A DNA stretch of 64,000 nt from Devosia ureilytica (GTDB lineage Bacteria; Pseudomonadota; Alphaproteobacteria; Rhizobiales; Devosiaceae): contig NZ_JAMZCU010000001.1 of NCBI RefSeq assembly GCF_024273195.1, forward strand, positions 581,652 through 645,651, read 5' to 3'. Both the position numbers and the translations under genes were made by a program. A model generated the notes under the pieces. The model was not told where the DNA came from and searched no databases. It saw only the letters and a program-made list of their open reading frames with translations. Shown here piece by piece: positions 45,262-54,981 of this stretch (within the stretch, counting starts at the first letter, position 1; each line of letters begins with the position of its first letter).

Positions 45262-47265
45262 GTGAATATCTGCCTGGTTGGAGCAGGAGGCGGCATCGGC
45301 CGCCAATTGCTGAAGACGTTCTCTGCCAACCACACAGTCAGCGCCGTCTACCGCAGCCTGCCGCCCCTTGCAGCGACCAACGTCCTGGCTTTCAGCGACG
45401 CAGAAGGCCTGGCGCGGGTCATTGGCCAGTCGGACGTGGTGGTTCACGCAGCGCTCAATACGAAGGTGGGTGGACAGGCCTTTATCGACGCGAACCGGTC
45501 CATGACGGAGACGCTGCTGGCGCTCATCCAGCCAGAGACATGCCGGCTCTTCGTCTATTTTAGCTCGCAGGTTGTCTATTCGGCGCTCGACCCAGTCGAA
45601 CACCCGGTGCAGGCCGAAGACCTCCCCTTGTCGGAAAGCGGCCGGCTGGACGCCTATACGCGGCTGAAGCTGGCCGACGAGCAGAGGGTCAAGTCGGTTT
45701 GCCTAGACAAGGGCGTGGACTACCTCATCGTTCGCCCGACCGTCGTGATGGGGCCGCACATGCAATGGTCCAGCGGCATTGTCGATGCAATGCGCTGGGC
45801 GCCGGTTGGCCTCAAGGGCCGGACCTTCAATCTCGTCCATGTCGAAGATCTCAGCCGCCAATTACTGACGCTGATCGAAAGCGGCGTCGCCAATGAGGTG
45901 GTCAATCTGGGTGACCTCGACGTGTCCTCGGGCGACTATTTCCGTCACGCCGCTGGGCTTGCCAGACGCCCAATATTCCTCGTCCCGAACTGGCTGGCTG
46001 GCTTTGCCGGCAAGGCCATTCCATCGACGCTCTGGTTTCTGGCGCATGATGTGCGGGTCAATACGGAAAAGGTCCGCCGGCTTAGCGGCATCGCCCCAAA
46101 TCGAGCTTTGGGTGAGTTTTTTGAAGCGCCGGCGCGCGCCGTGGCGGCCGACGATCTCACTGTCATTCGAGGCATCGCGAGCGCCGGACGCCCCTTCCAC
46201 ACCATCGGGCGAGGCTATTTCCTTTGGTTCAATGACCAACTGAGCACAGATCAGTTGGTGATGGAGCACTATGCCGGGGTGGTCGGACTTGAAGGGACAG
46301 AATTGAGTGTTCGCTCGGGCACGACCCTCCGCGCCATTCTCGATTATCTGCAGCCCAAGGGGCTTACCCTCGCGACCTTGCCCGAGTTCGTCGATATCTC
46401 GGCGGGGGCCTGCTTTTTCGCAGAGGTCCATGGCAGCAGCAGCGAATATATTTCGCTCTACGATTTGATCTCCGCAATCCGCTATGTCGACCGACATGGC
46501 GACGAGGTCTTCTCGCGGCGGGATGATGCAGCCTGGGACAGACTGCGGGCCGACAGTAGCATCGTGGTCACGGAAGTCACCTTTCGCTGCGTGCCGGACC
46601 AGCGGTTGGCCAATGTCATCGAATGGCACCCCGACAGCCACCTGCGTCCCTATATCGAGGGCGGCTATCGCGCCAATTTCAGCACTACGGTGCATTGGTA
46701 TCCGCGCGGACGCGAGCTCATGGTCTACAACGTCAATCCGGTGGGTGAACATCACCCCAAGGATCGCGGACCATTTGCGCCGATGCGCGGTTCACCCGCC
46801 CCTATCCAGAAACTGCTGCTCAGCCTCAGACTACGTGGACGCCTTCGCATCGTAGGCACAACGGAGCAGGTTCTGGCACCGTGGAAGGGTGTTCCCGCCA
46901 AGCATCTGGTGGGCAATCTGTTCAGGAACGGCAAGCGGCGAATCCGCAATATGGAGCTTTGTTTGCCAGACACCCTGGCGCCGGAGTTTTTCGAGCGGCT
47001 ACGCCGCGGCCTGCCCGACATGAACATTCATCCTGGCCAGGGGATCGGCGTGCGCTTCACCCGTGAACCGGAGACCAACCGGGGGTTCGTGTGGGTGGAG
47101 ATGACCTCGCGCAACGCCGCGCAGATGCACGCCATGATCGAGATGGCCCATGACGTCTGCGGCGAGTCTTTCTGGCTGCATCGGGGCAAATATGTGCCGG
47201 CATGGGTTGGTGTTCAGCATCTGTTCATCGCGCGCGCCCAGGACCCACGACTGGCTCAGCCCTAA
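45262..47265 (+). CDS. fusion of NAD-dependent epimerase and sugar-lactone-oxidase-like FAD oxidoreductase
   Basis: 667 residues. Residues ~1-290: extended SDR with NICLVGAGGGIGRQLL, FVYFSSQVVYS and the catalytic pair in DAYTRLKLADEQ, then VRPTVVMGP. Residues ~305-660: VAO-type FAD domain like GULO/ALO: TIGRGYFLWFN, YAGVVGLEGTELSVRSG, FFAEVHGSSSEYISLYDLIS, and C-terminal FWLHRGKYVPAW near the HWGK flavin-region motif. The frame is continuous, with no internal start marking two proteins. GTG at 45262 with AAGGGG upstream. It may oxidise then reduce a sugar carbon, as DprE1/DprE2 do in two proteins. Follows a GT1 gene. Confidence 0.85.
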   Translation: MNICLVGAGGGIGRQLLKTFSANHTVSAVYRSLPPLAATNVLAFSDAEGLARVIGQSDVVVHAALNTKVGGQAFIDANRSMTETLLALIQPETCRLFVYFSSQVVYSALDPVEHPVQAEDLPLSESGRLDAYTRLKLADEQRVKSVCLDKGVDYLIVRPTVVMGPHMQWSSGIVDAMRWAPVGLKGRTFNLVHVEDLSRQLLTLIESGVANEVVNLGDLDVSSGDYFRHAAGLARRPIFLVPNWLAGFAGKAIPSTLWFLAHDVRVNTEKVRRLSGIAPNRALGEFFEAPARAVAADDLTVIRGIASAGRPFHTIGRGYFLWFNDQLSTDQLVMEHYAGVVGLEGTELSVRSGTTLRAILDYLQPKGLTLATLPEFVDISAGACFFAEVHGSSSEYISLYDLISAIRYVDRHGDEVFSRRDDAAWDRLRADSSIVVTEVTFRCVPDQRLANVIEWHPDSHLRPYIEGGYRANFSTTVHWYPRGRELMVYNVNPVGEHHPKDRGPFAPMRGSPAPIQKLLLSLRLRGRLRIVGTTEQVLAPWKGVPAKHLVGNLFRNGKRRIRNMELCLPDTLAPEFFERLRRGLPDMNIHPGQGIGVRFTREPETNRGFVWVEMTSRNAAQMHAMIEMAHDVCGESFWLHRGKYVPAWVGVQHLFIARAQDPRLAQP

Positions 47266-47268
47266 ACA

Positions 47269-47296
47269 AAAATGGCGACCCGAAGGCCGCCATTTT
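47269..47296. terminator. bidirectional terminator between the fusion gene and lon
   Basis: Stem AAAATGGCG (47269-47277) / CGCCATTTT (47288-47296) with an internal CC/GG pair in the loop. The A-tract on one side and T-tract on the other let it end the plus-strand fusion gene and the minus-strand lon gene. Confidence 0.82.
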
Positions 47297-47314
47297 AGTT
47301 CATTCGCCCGGCAA

Positions 47315-49741
47315 TCAGTGCGTGACGCTAACGCCGGCATCGTCAGCAGGATCGACCTTGGCCGCCACCGCAGGCTCAGCGTCGAAGTTCCACTCGATGG
47401 CCTCGGGCTTACGCACCAGGGCGCGCTCGATCACCTGATCCATGCGGCTGACCGGCACGATTTCCATGCCCTGCTTGACGATATCCGGGATTTCCTGGAG
47501 ATCGCGCACGTTCTCTTCCGGGATCAGCACCGTCTTGATGCCGCCACGCAGGGCCGCGAGGAGCTTTTCCTTGAGGCCGCCAATGGGCAGTACCCTGCCC
47601 CGCAGCGTGATTTCGCCAGTCATGGCAACATCATTGCGCACCGGGATACCGGTCATTACCGAGACGATGGCGGTCGCCAGGCCAATGCCCGCCGAGGGAC
47701 CATCCTTGGGCGTAGCGCCTTCGGGCAGGTGAACGTGGATGTCGCGCGTGTCGAACATGGGCGGCTTGATGCCGAAGTCGATGCAACGGGACTTCACATA
47801 GGCCTGGGCGGCCGTCAGTGATTCCTTCATCACTTCCTTGATGTTGCCGGTGACCGACATACGGCCCTTGCCCGGCGTCATCACGCCTTCGATAGTCAGC
47901 ATCTCGCCGCCAACCGACGTCCATGCCAGACCTGTGACCAGGCCAACCTGGGCCTCGGCTTCGATCTCACCATGCTTGAAGATCATCGGGCCGAGATATT
48001 CGGCGAGCTTTTCTTCAGTGATCTCAATCGACTTCGCCTTGGTGCGGACGAGTTCGGTAACCGCCTTGCGCATCAGTTTGGAGATTTCGCGCTTGAGGTT
48101 GCGGACGCCGGCCTCGCGGGTATAGCCGCGCACAACCTTCATCAGCATCTCATCGGACAGCACGAACTCGCCGTGCGCCAGGCCGTTTTCCTTGGCGGTC
48201 TCGGGCATCAGGTGCTGCTTGGCAATCGCGTGCTTCTCCTCCTCGGTGTAACCCGAAAGGCGAATGATCTCCATGCGGTCCATCAGCGGGCCGGGAATGT
48301 TGAGCGTGTTCGAGGTCGTGACGAACATCACATCCGAGAGGTCGAAGTCGACTTCCAGATAGTGATCGTTGAACGTGTTGTTCTGTTCCGGGTCGAGCAC
48401 TTCGAGCAGCGCCGACGACGGATCGCCTCGGAAATCCTGGCCCATCTTGTCGATTTCGTCGAGCAGGAACAATGGGTTGTTCTTGCCCACCTTCTTGAGT
48501 GACTGGATGATCTTTCCAGGCATGGAGCCGATATAGGTGCGGCGATGGCCACGGATTTCGGCTTCGTCACGAACGCCGCCGAGCGCCATGCGCACGAACT
48601 CGCGTCCAGTCGCCTTGGCGATAGACTTGCCGAGCGAGGTCTTGCCGACGCCTGGAGGGCCAACGAGGCAGAGGATCGGGCCCTTGAGCGTGCCGGTCCG
48701 GGCCTGCACCGCCAGGTATTCGAGGATGCGTTCCTTGACCTTTTCGAGGCCGTAGTGGTCGGCATCGAGCACCTTTTCGGCCAGGGCCAAATCGCGCTTG
48801 ACCTTGCTTTTCTTACCCCATGGCAGGCCGAGAAGCGTATCAAGATAGTTGCGCACGACCGTGGCTTCGGCCGACATTGGGCTCATGCCCTTGAGCTTCT
48901 TGATCTCGCCTTCGGCCTTAGTCTTGGCTTCCTTGGACAGCTTGGTCTTGGCGACGCGCTCTTCGAGTTCGGTGATCTCGTTGGCGCCGTCTTCGCCGTC
49001 GCCCAGCTCGCGCTGGATCGCCTTCATCTGCTCATTGAGATAATACTCGCGCTGCGTCTTTTCCATCTGACGCTTGACGCGGGAGCGGATGCGCTTTTCC
49101 ACCTGCAACACGCCGATCTCACCTTCCATGAGACCGATGACCTTCTGCAACCGCTCGATGACCGAGACGGTGAGCAGGAGATCTTCCTTCTCGGGAATCT
49201 TGATAACGAGATGGCTGGCAATGGTGTCTGCTAGCTTGCTGGCATTGTCGATCTGACCGACGGCAGCAACTACCTCAGCCGAAATCTTCTTGTTGAGCTT
49301 GACGTAATTTTCGAACTCGGACTGAGCCGAGCGGGCAAGCGCCTCGGTTTCCGTGGCGTCTTCTTCAGGCTCGGGCAGGATCGAGGCTTCGGCCTCGAAA
49401 TAGTCGTCAGTCTGAAGATACTGGTCGATGGTTGCGCGGTTAAGCCCTTCGACAAGCACTTTTACGGTGCCATCGGGAAGCTTCAGCAGTTGCAGAACGG
49501 TGGCAATGGTGCCCGTGGGATAGATCTGATCCGGCGCCGGATCATCATCCTGTGCGTTCTTCTGCGTCACGACGAGAATGTGCTTGTCGTCGCGCATGAC
49601 CTCTTCCAGCGCCTTGACCGATTTCTCGCGGCCAACGAACAGCGGCACAATCATGCCGGGGAAGACGACGATGTCGCGCAGGGGGAGGACCGGGTAAACC
49701 CGATCCCGGCTTGTTTCGCCGGTGGAGGTAACTTCCGACAT
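47315..49741 (-). CDS. lon: ATP-dependent Lon protease
   Basis: 808 residues, normal length. N-terminal substrate domain starts [20 protein letters not shown]; the coiled coil is mid-protein; AAA+ has Walker [17 protein letters not shown] and Walker [13 protein letters not shown]; the C-terminal protease has the serine in [12 protein letters not shown] and the lysine in [13 protein letters not shown]. Degrades misfolded and regulatory proteins. The ATG at 49741 has AAGGA 6 bases upstream. A perfect heat-shock promoter match lies ~100 bases upstream (49837-49864). Arginase and a diguanylate cyclase separate it from clpX. Confidence 0.96.
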   Translation of the reverse strand: MSEVTSTGETSRDRVYPVLPLRDIVVFPGMIVPLFVGREKSVKALEEVMRDDKHILVVTQKNAQDDDPAPDQIYPTGTIATVLQLLKLPDGTVKVLVEGLNRATIDQYLQTDDYFEAEASILPEPEEDATETEALARSAQSEFENYVKLNKKISAEVVAAVGQIDNASKLADTIASHLVIKIPEKEDLLLTVSVIERLQKVIGLMEGEIGVLQVEKRIRSRVKRQMEKTQREYYLNEQMKAIQRELGDGEDGANEITELEERVAKTKLSKEAKTKAEGEIKKLKGMSPMSAEATVVRNYLDTLLGLPWGKKSKVKRDLALAEKVLDADHYGLEKVKERILEYLAVQARTGTLKGPILCLVGPPGVGKTSLGKSIAKATGREFVRMALGGVRDEAEIRGHRRTYIGSMPGKIIQSLKKVGKNNPLFLLDEIDKMGQDFRGDPSSALLEVLDPEQNNTFNDHYLEVDFDLSDVMFVTTSNTLNIPGPLMDRMEIIRLSGYTEEEKHAIAKQHLMPETAKENGLAHGEFVLSDEMLMKVVRGYTREAGVRNLKREISKLMRKAVTELVRTKAKSIEITEEKLAEYLGPMIFKHGEIEAEAQVGLVTGLAWTSVGGEMLTIEGVMTPGKGRMSVTGNIKEVMKESLTAAQAYVKSRCIDFGIKPPMFDTRDIHVHLPEGATPKDGPSAGIGLATAIVSVMTGIPVRNDVAMTGEITLRGRVLPIGGLKEKLLAALRGGIKTVLIPEENVRDLQEIPDIVKQGMEIVPVSRMDQVIERALVRKPEAIEWNFDAEPAVAAKVDPADDAGVSVTH

Positions 49742-49836
49742 CACGTTTCCTTTCCGGGGCGCGCCGGAGGGAGGACTTGGTAGCGCGCCCGTATTGCGAC
49801 TGCCCAATCCGAAAAGGCTGGGCGATTCAGGTTAAT

Positions 49837-49864
49837 AAATAGGGTGGACCACCCGAGCCGCAAG
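49837..49864 (-). promoter_or_regulatory. sigma-32 heat-shock promoter of lon
   Basis: On the minus strand, CTTG (49864-49861), 17 bases, then CCTATTT (49843-49837). This matches the alphaproteobacterial sigma-32 consensus CTTG-N17/18-CYTATnT at every defined base. It predicts transcription from near 49830 with a leader of about 90 bases to the lon ATG. Confidence 0.8.
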
Positions 49865-50028
49865 TCAACCTTTGCGCTTTTGTGACTGATACGGTTACTT
49901 CGCACAGGAGATATGTGCCCAAGCCAGCAACACCAGTGTGCCTTGGCTTCACAATGAATACGTCCAGTGGGCCGTTCGCGCATGATCGCATATGCTCCGA
50001 CTCGGACTTGACCTACAGGGAGCCTCGC

Positions 50029-51009
50029 ATGACACCCCTTCCCCGCCCAAGGCGTATCGACATTCTGGGTATTGCGACGGCATCGGGCGCTTCCGTGCGC
50101 GGCTGCGGCATGGGACCTGAGGCGCTGCGGGTTGCCGGGCTTGTGGAGGCGTTGATTGAGCTTGATCATGCCATTGCAGACCATGGTGACCTCAGGCGGC
50201 AGCACCCGGAGATGTCCACTAATCCTGCCAGCACCCGCCTGCCAGAAGAGCGCAAGGCCGATGTGCTTGACCTAGCTGCGCGGGCCAGCGACGCGGGTCT
50301 GGACATCCTGTCAGAAGGCAACTTCCCTGTATTTCTGGGCGGTGACCATTCGATTGCCATAGGCACTGTATCAGCCGTGGCGCGGCACTGCGCGACGCAA
50401 AACACGCCTGTGCATGTGCTGTGGATCGATGCCCATGCCGACTACAACACCCCTGAAACCTCGCCGTCCGGCAATCTGCATGGCATGCCGCTGGCCCTGC
50501 TGTGCGGCGAACCGGAATTCGACGAGAGCTACAAGGGGCCATGGCTGGGCCGAATCGACCCGCGCAACGTGACGATCTTTGGCGCGCGATCAATTGATCG
50601 GGAGGAGCGCCGACTGGTGCAGGCGCGCGGCGTCGAGGTGATCGATATGCGCAAACTCGACCAGATGGGTGTGGTCGCGACAATGCAAAAGGTCATCGAC
50701 AAGGCCAAGGCCGATGGCGCGCATCTGCATGTCAGTTTTGATGTCGACTCCATAGACCCCGCAATTGCCCCCGGGGGCGGAACACTGGTGCCGGGCGGCC
50801 TCACCTATCGGGAGGCGCATCTGGTGATGGAAATGCTTCACGATAGCGGCGTGGTGGGTTCGCTCGATGTGGTGGAACTGAATCCCTTCCTGGATCATGG
50901 CGGCAAGAGTGCCACTTTGATGGTCGACCTTGTCGCCAGTCTCTTTGGCCGGTCAATCATGGGGGAAGAGCCTGGGCCGATGGAGTTTGTTACGGACAGC
51001 GAACGCTGA
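50029..51009 (+). CDS. rocF: arginase
   Basis: 326 residues, ureohydrolase fold. Hydrolyses arginine to ornithine and urea with two Mn ions bound by FLGGDHSIAIGT, LWIDAHADYN and HVSFDVDSIDP; GNLHGMPLALLCG and VVELNPFLD are typical of arginase over agmatinase. The ATG at 50029 (MTPLPRPRRIDILGI) has GGGAG 6 bases upstream. Single gene, divergent from lon; not accompanied by an ornithine pathway gene here. It sits between lon and clpX, which are adjacent in many relatives. Confidence 0.88.
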   Translation: MTPLPRPRRIDILGIATASGASVRGCGMGPEALRVAGLVEALIELDHAIADHGDLRRQHPEMSTNPASTRLPEERKADVLDLAARASDAGLDILSEGNFPVFLGGDHSIAIGTVSAVARHCATQNTPVHVLWIDAHADYNTPETSPSGNLHGMPLALLCGEPEFDESYKGPWLGRIDPRNVTIFGARSIDREERRLVQARGVEVIDMRKLDQMGVVATMQKVIDKAKADGAHLHVSFDVDSIDPAIAPGGGTLVPGGLTYREAHLVMEMLHDSGVVGSLDVVELNPFLDHGGKSATLMVDLVASLFGRSIMGEEPGPMEFVTDSER

Positions 51010-51053
51010 CCCTTTGAAGATTTAGAAGCAAATCCTCCTAATCGCTGCCCGCA

Positions 51054-52220
51054 TCAGGCAGCCAGGGCGGAGCCGATGATGGCGCAGTCGCGACCGCTGG
51101 CTTTGGCTTGGTAAAGTGCGTTGTCGGCGCGCCGATAGACCGAGCGGATGCCGTCATCATCCGGAGCAGACTGGGCAACTCCGGCGCTGAAACGCACCGC
51201 GCTTCCATCAGGCAATTGCAGGCGATGCGCAAAGTCGTCACGCAATTGCTCCACAAAGTCATGTACGGTCCGCGCATCCGCGCCGGCATAGATGAGGCAG
51301 AACTCCTCTCCGCCCATGCGCGCAGCGATCTCGGGCGCTGGCAGGGACCGCATGATGGTGTCCCCGAATGCCGCCAACACGCGGTCGCCTTCTTCATGGC
51401 CCCAGCGGTCGTTGACCTTTTTGAAGAAGTCCAGATCCAGCGCCACCAGGGTAAAAACAGTGCCCTGCCACCTCGATTGGGACCACAGCTTTCGCCCCTG
51501 CTCATGGAGTGCACGCCGATTGGCCAAGCCGGTCAGTTCATCCCGGAACGCCAGGAGGGCCAATCGTGCCTCGGCGCGATCCTTTAGGGCTGCCAGCCAA
51601 GACAGGATAATCAGCGTCGTCCCGATATAGCTGGCGAAGAAGGGGAGCGTGTTGCTGGCGTCGCCTGATAGTGCGTAGAGGTCGACGCGGCCAGAGAACA
51701 GCACCTCGAGGGGCCTGGAAATGGCGCTGCAAAAAGAAAAGGCATAGCCGAGCGCCATAAGGACCGCCGTGCTCGGGCGCACCACCTGCCGGCCACAGAC
51801 CATTACAAAGGCCGATGCAGCAGCCAGTTGCAGGCTGAGTACAATGCAACTCAGAATCGCCGCCTCAGGCGACGGCACCCTCAGCGCCATGATCACAACC
51901 GCCACGCCGACCGGCGGCACCACAAACCATGCGGAATGAACCTTGCGGCCAGTCATGATGACGATCGCCGCCCATTGCAGGGAGACCGTCGCGCTGATGC
52001 AGCCGGCATAGAGCGCGACAACATAGAGGTTCCGCGTGAAGACCGCCGCGATCACGGTAATCCAGCTCAGGATTGCCATAAGCAGAGACCAGCAAAAGAC
52101 TGCCGTTTCCGGCCGATCCTTGCGTAGAGTCATGATGGGCACGCCAATGGCGAACACGACGATGCTGACGACTCGCGCCATCACGAGCGTCGGCATGTCC
52201 AGAACCAGTGCTGCGTCCAC
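51054..52220 (-). CDS. membrane diguanylate cyclase (GGDEF)
   Basis: 388 residues. Residues ~1-215 contain six to seven membrane segments (e.g. ARVVSIVVFAIGVPIMTL, AILSCIVLSLQLAAASAFVM), a sensory region of unknown ligand. The C-terminal GGDEF domain (ALLAFRDELTGLANRRALHE, FKKVNDRWGHEEGD, RMGGEEF) makes cyclic di-GMP. The catalytic GGEEF is intact, but the RxxD inhibitory site before it is replaced (PAPE), so product inhibition may be absent. GTG at 52220 with AGGAGG 4 bases upstream. Confidence 0.88.
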   Translation of the reverse strand: MDAALVLDMPTLVMARVVSIVVFAIGVPIMTLRKDRPETAVFCWSLLMAILSWITVIAAVFTRNLYVVALYAGCISATVSLQWAAIVIMTGRKVHSAWFVVPPVGVAVVIMALRVPSPEAAILSCIVLSLQLAAASAFVMVCGRQVVRPSTAVLMALGYAFSFCSAISRPLEVLFSGRVDLYALSGDASNTLPFFASYIGTTLIILSWLAALKDRAEARLALLAFRDELTGLANRRALHEQGRKLWSQSRWQGTVFTLVALDLDFFKKVNDRWGHEEGDRVLAAFGDTIMRSLPAPEIAARMGGEEFCLIYAGADARTVHDFVEQLRDDFAHRLQLPDGSAVRFSAGVAQSAPDDDGIRSVYRRADNALYQAKASGRDCAIIGSALAA

Positions 52221-52247
52221 AGCGCCTCCTGACGGCCATCAAAAGCA

Positions 52248-52278
52248 ACGGCCCCCGGGTTTTTAAACCGGAGGCCGT
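52248..52278 (-). terminator. terminator after clpX
   Basis: Inverted repeat from 52248 to 52278 (ACGGCC..GGCCGT outer arm, CCGGG/CCGG inner arm, one mismatch), followed on the minus strand by TGCTTTTG, between clpX (stop 52304) and the diguanylate cyclase start. Confidence 0.65.
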
Positions 52279-52303
52279 AAACGATTGGTTTGCCTGGCTT
52301 CGA

Positions 52304-53581
52304 TCAGGCGGTCGCCGGAGTCTCGTCCTTCTTGCGCTCGGAGTAGATATAGAGCGGACGGACGTCCTTGCCCTTTACCACCTCTTCCGAGATCACCACT
52401 TCCTCGACGCCTTCGAGCGAGGGCAGGTCGAACATGGTGTCGAGCAGGATGGCTTCCATGATGGAGCGCAGACCGCGAGCGCCTGTCTTGCGCTCGATGG
52501 CCTTCTCGGCGATGGCCTTGAGGGCGTCCTCGTGGAAGGTCAGCTCGATATCTTCCATCTGGAAGAGGCGCTGGTACTGACGCACCAGAGCATTCTTGGG
52601 CGAGGTCAGAATTTCGATCAGCGCCGGAATGTCGAGATCCTCCAGCGTTGCCAAAACCGGCAGACGACCGATGAATTCCGGGATCAGGCCAAAACGGACC
52701 AAGTCTTCGGGCTCGACATCGGCCAGCACCTGACCGACGCGACGGTCGTTCGGGTCCTTGACGGTGGCCGAAAAGCCGATGCCCGAACCTTCACCGCGCG
52801 CGGCGATGATCTTTTCGAGCCCGGCAAAGGCGCCGCCGCAGATGAACAGAATGTTCGTCGTGTCGACCTGCAGGAATTCCTGCTGTGGATGCTTGCGGCC
52901 GCCCTGCGGGGGCACGGAGGCAACGGTGCCTTCCATGATCTTGAGGAGCGCCTGCTGCACGCCTTCGCCCGAAACGTCACGGGTTATCGAAGGATTGTCC
53001 GACTTGCGGGAAATCTTGTCGACCTCGTCGATATAGACGATGCCGCGCTGCGCCTTTTCGACATTGTAGTCGGCCGACTGCAGCAGCTTAAGGATGATAT
53101 TTTCAACGTCCTCGCCGACATAGCCAGCTTCGGTGAGCGTGGTGGCATCGGCCATTGTGAAAGGCACATCGAGGATGCGCGCCAGCGTCTGGGCCAGCAG
53201 GGTCTTGCCGGTACCGGTCGGGCCGATGAGCAGAATGTTGGACTTGGAAAGTTCCACGTCCTGGTTCTTGGCTGCGTGGTGCAGGCGCTTGTAGTGGTTA
53301 TGGACCGCAACCGCCAGGTTCCGCTTGGCGCGGTACTGACCGATGACGTAATCGTCCAGCACCTTGCAGATTTCTGCAGGGGTGGGCACGCCCTCGGAGG
53401 ACTTGACCATGGAGGTCTTGTTCTCTTCGCGGATGATGTCCATGCACAGTTCGACGCATTCATCGCAGATGAACACGGTGGGACCGGCGATCAGCTTGCG
53501 TACTTCGTGCTGCGACTTGCCGCAGAACGAGCAGTAAAGCGTGTTCTTGGAGGTTTCGCCGTTCGTCGTCTCTTTGGACAT
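52304..53581 (-). CDS. clpX: ATP-dependent Clp protease ATP-binding subunit ClpX
   Basis: 425 residues, normal length. N-terminal zinc-binding domain with [20 protein letters not shown] and [13 protein letters not shown]+ with Walker [18 protein letters not shown] and Walker [13 protein letters not shown]; sensor-2 [10 protein letters not shown] and the IGF-type loop used to dock ClpP in the [12 protein letters not shown] region. Unfolds tagged or marked substrates for ClpP. GGGAG lies 7 bases before the ATG. Separated from clpP by 174 bases and a terminator-like hairpin. Confidence 0.96.
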   Translation of the reverse strand: MSKETTNGETSKNTLYCSFCGKSQHEVRKLIAGPTVFICDECVELCMDIIREENKTSMVKSSEGVPTPAEICKVLDDYVIGQYRAKRNLAVAVHNHYKRLHHAAKNQDVELSKSNILLIGPTGTGKTLLAQTLARILDVPFTMADATTLTEAGYVGEDVENIILKLLQSADYNVEKAQRGIVYIDEVDKISRKSDNPSITRDVSGEGVQQALLKIMEGTVASVPPQGGRKHPQQEFLQVDTTNILFICGGAFAGLEKIIAARGEGSGIGFSATVKDPNDRRVGQVLADVEPEDLVRFGLIPEFIGRLPVLATLEDLDIPALIEILTSPKNALVRQYQRLFQMEDIELTFHEDALKAIAEKAIERKTGARGLRSIMEAILLDTMFDLPSLEGVEEVVISEEVVKGKDVRPLYIYSERKKDETPATA

Positions 53582-53618
53582 CCAGTCACTCCCGGGAGCT
53601 GAGCGCCCCCAAAATCAG

Positions 53619-53640
53619 GCATTAGCAGATAGGCTAATGC
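53619..53640. repeat. inverted repeat in the clpP-clpX spacer
   Basis: GCATTAG-N8-CTAATGC, seven perfect pairs, 38-59 bases before the clpX start. The spacer contains CCTATCT on the minus strand, a sigma-32-like -10, but its -35 is poor (CTTT, 16 bases). Confidence 0.4.
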
Positions 53641-53663
53641 CCAAGGCATAAAGAAAGTCTAAG

Positions 53664-53690
53664 CCGAAACGACCTTAAAGGCCGTTCCGG
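53664..53690 (-). terminator. hairpin after clpP
   Basis: 13-pair imperfect stem 53664-53676 / 53678-53690 (G-T pairs included) with a minimal loop, 66 bases after the clpP stop, followed on the minus strand by CTTAGACTTTCTTT. It probably limits read-through into clpX. Confidence 0.6.
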
Positions 53691-53755
53691 CTCCGTGCAA
53701 TTGCGCCTGGATCACAGTCCACGGCGCATCAGCATTGTCCTTAACGCCCGCCAAC

Positions 53756-54385
53756 TCAGGCGGAGGCCTCAGGGACAGCGCGTTTTTCCATGACCGTGTC
53801 GATCAACCCGAAGGCCTTGGCCTCCTCTGGCGAGAGGAAGCGATCACGCTCAAGTGCGTTCTCGATTTCCTCGTAAGTACGGCCGGTGTGCTTCTCATAA
53901 ATCTGATTAAGGCGACGCTTTAAACCCTCGACTTCCTTGGCATGAATCAGGATGTCAGTGACCTGACCCTGGAAGCCGCCGGAAGGCTGATGGACCATGA
54001 CGCGCGAGTTCGGAAGGCTGGTGCGCATGCCGGCTTCACCGGCTGCGAGCAGCAGCGACCCCATGGATGCAGCCTGGCCCATGACCATGGTTGCAACCGC
54101 CGGGCGAATGAACTGCATTGTGTCGTAGATCGAAAGACCAGCCGTCACCACGCCGCCGGGCGAGTTGATGTACATGGCGATTTCCTTCTTCGGGTTCTCT
54201 GATTCGAGAAACAGAAGCTGGGCCACGATGAGCGAGGCCATATTGTCCTCGACCACGCCGGTCACGAAAATGATGCGTTCGCGCAAAAGGCGCGAATAGA
54301 TGTCGAAGGCGCGCTCGCCCCGTGTCGACTGCTCGACCACCATGGGTACGAGCGTGTTCATGTATAGATCGTGCGGATCCCGCAT
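53756..54385 (-). CDS. clpP: ATP-dependent Clp protease proteolytic subunit ClpP
   Basis: 209 residues. Serine protease of the ClpXP/ClpAP chamber. Triad Ser107 (GQAASMGS), His132 (VMVHQPSGG) and Asp181 (LERDRF). I chose the ATG at 54385 ([12 protein letters not shown]) because AAGGGG lies 6 bases upstream and MRDP is the usual rhizobial N-terminus; the ATG at 54403 (MAKGQK) has no ribosome site. A sigma-32-like promoter lies about 170 bases upstream. Heads the clpP-clpX segment. Confidence 0.95.
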   Translation of the reverse strand: MRDPHDLYMNTLVPMVVEQSTRGERAFDIYSRLLRERIIFVTGVVEDNMASLIVAQLLFLESENPKKEIAMYINSPGGVVTAGLSIYDTMQFIRPAVATMVMGQAASMGSLLLAAGEAGMRTSLPNSRVMVHQPSGGFQGQVTDILIHAKEVEGLKRRLNQIYEKHTGRTYEEIENALERDRFLSPEEAKAFGLIDTVMEKRAVPEASA

Positions 54386-54753
54386 TTTTTGCCCCTTGGC
54401 CATGCCCCGGGTCGCGGACCGGGCGGCAGGCTTGGTTGGTTGGACATGCCCCTGCCCCGAACGCGCACTCAGAGAGGCAGGTCAGCATGCCGGAAATCGA
54501 ATCAGCGCGACGGGCTGATTGCAATCGACACCGCCTTAACGGGCGGTAAAGGCACAGATAGGCGGCAATGAGGCGAGCTTCAATAGCATTAGCCCGATCA
54601 TTTGGCCGAAGGGTGAACGGAGGCTGATGTTTGTCGCGCTCCCTCCGCAGACGGACAAAACCGGGTCACCGCCTCGATGCGTCTGCTCGATGTGCCAAGC
54701 TGCCCTACTGTGCCCAGTTTGCAGAGACAGAGCCGAACGCGTGGCGATCACCT
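54386..54753. other. 368-base region upstream of clpP without a gene
   Basis: Between clpP and the 75-residue conserved gene. It holds the candidate heat-shock promoter at 54556-54584 and a short hairpin ACCGCC..GGCGGT (54529-54548). Open frames here lack ribosome sites and recognisable motifs. Confidence 0.6.
54556..54584 (-). promoter_or_regulatory. candidate sigma-32 promoter of clpP
   Basis: On the minus strand ATTG (54584-54581), 18 bases, then CCTATCT (54562-54556): one base off CTTG-N17/18-CYTATnT. It implies a leader of ~165 bases that contains the small hairpin at 54529-54548. Confidence 0.5.
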
Positions 54754-54981
54754 TCAGTTGAAACTGACGGCGACGCCCTTCTTCTTGAAATAGGCCTGCA
54801 TCAGTTTGCGGCCCTGACGATTGCCCTGGGCGAGCTTGGGAGTCTCGAAGGTCGCTTCCTTGACTCCTTCACGCGCCATGGCGCCCTTGAGGGCAGCGAT
54901 ATGCACGTCCAGGTCTTCGTTGTCATTGCGGATCGAGGCGTAGATGGCGTCGATGGCCTCGGAATAGGTGATGTCGCTCAC
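54754..54981 (-). CDS. small conserved protein of unknown function
   Basis: 75 residues starting SDITYSEAIDAIYASIRNDN and ending in NRQGRKLMQAYFKKKGVAVS. The C-terminal basic helix followed by a G-V-x-V strand recurs in small Hyphomicrobiales proteins of unknown role. GTG at 54981 has GAGGAG 7 bases upstream, which decides the start; a longer frame back to 55065 lacks one. Divergent from the P450. No membrane segment or signal. Real by ribosome site and composition; function unknown. Confidence 0.65.
   Translation of the reverse strand: MSDITYSEAIDAIYASIRNDNEDLDVHIAALKGAMAREGVKEATFETPKLAQGNRQGRKLMQAYFKKKGVAVSFN

Noticed and set aside
53582..53755. Possible sigma-32 promoter of clpX
   Set aside because: CCTATCT is present, but the -35 is only CTTT at 16 bases, outside the accepted 17-18 spacing.
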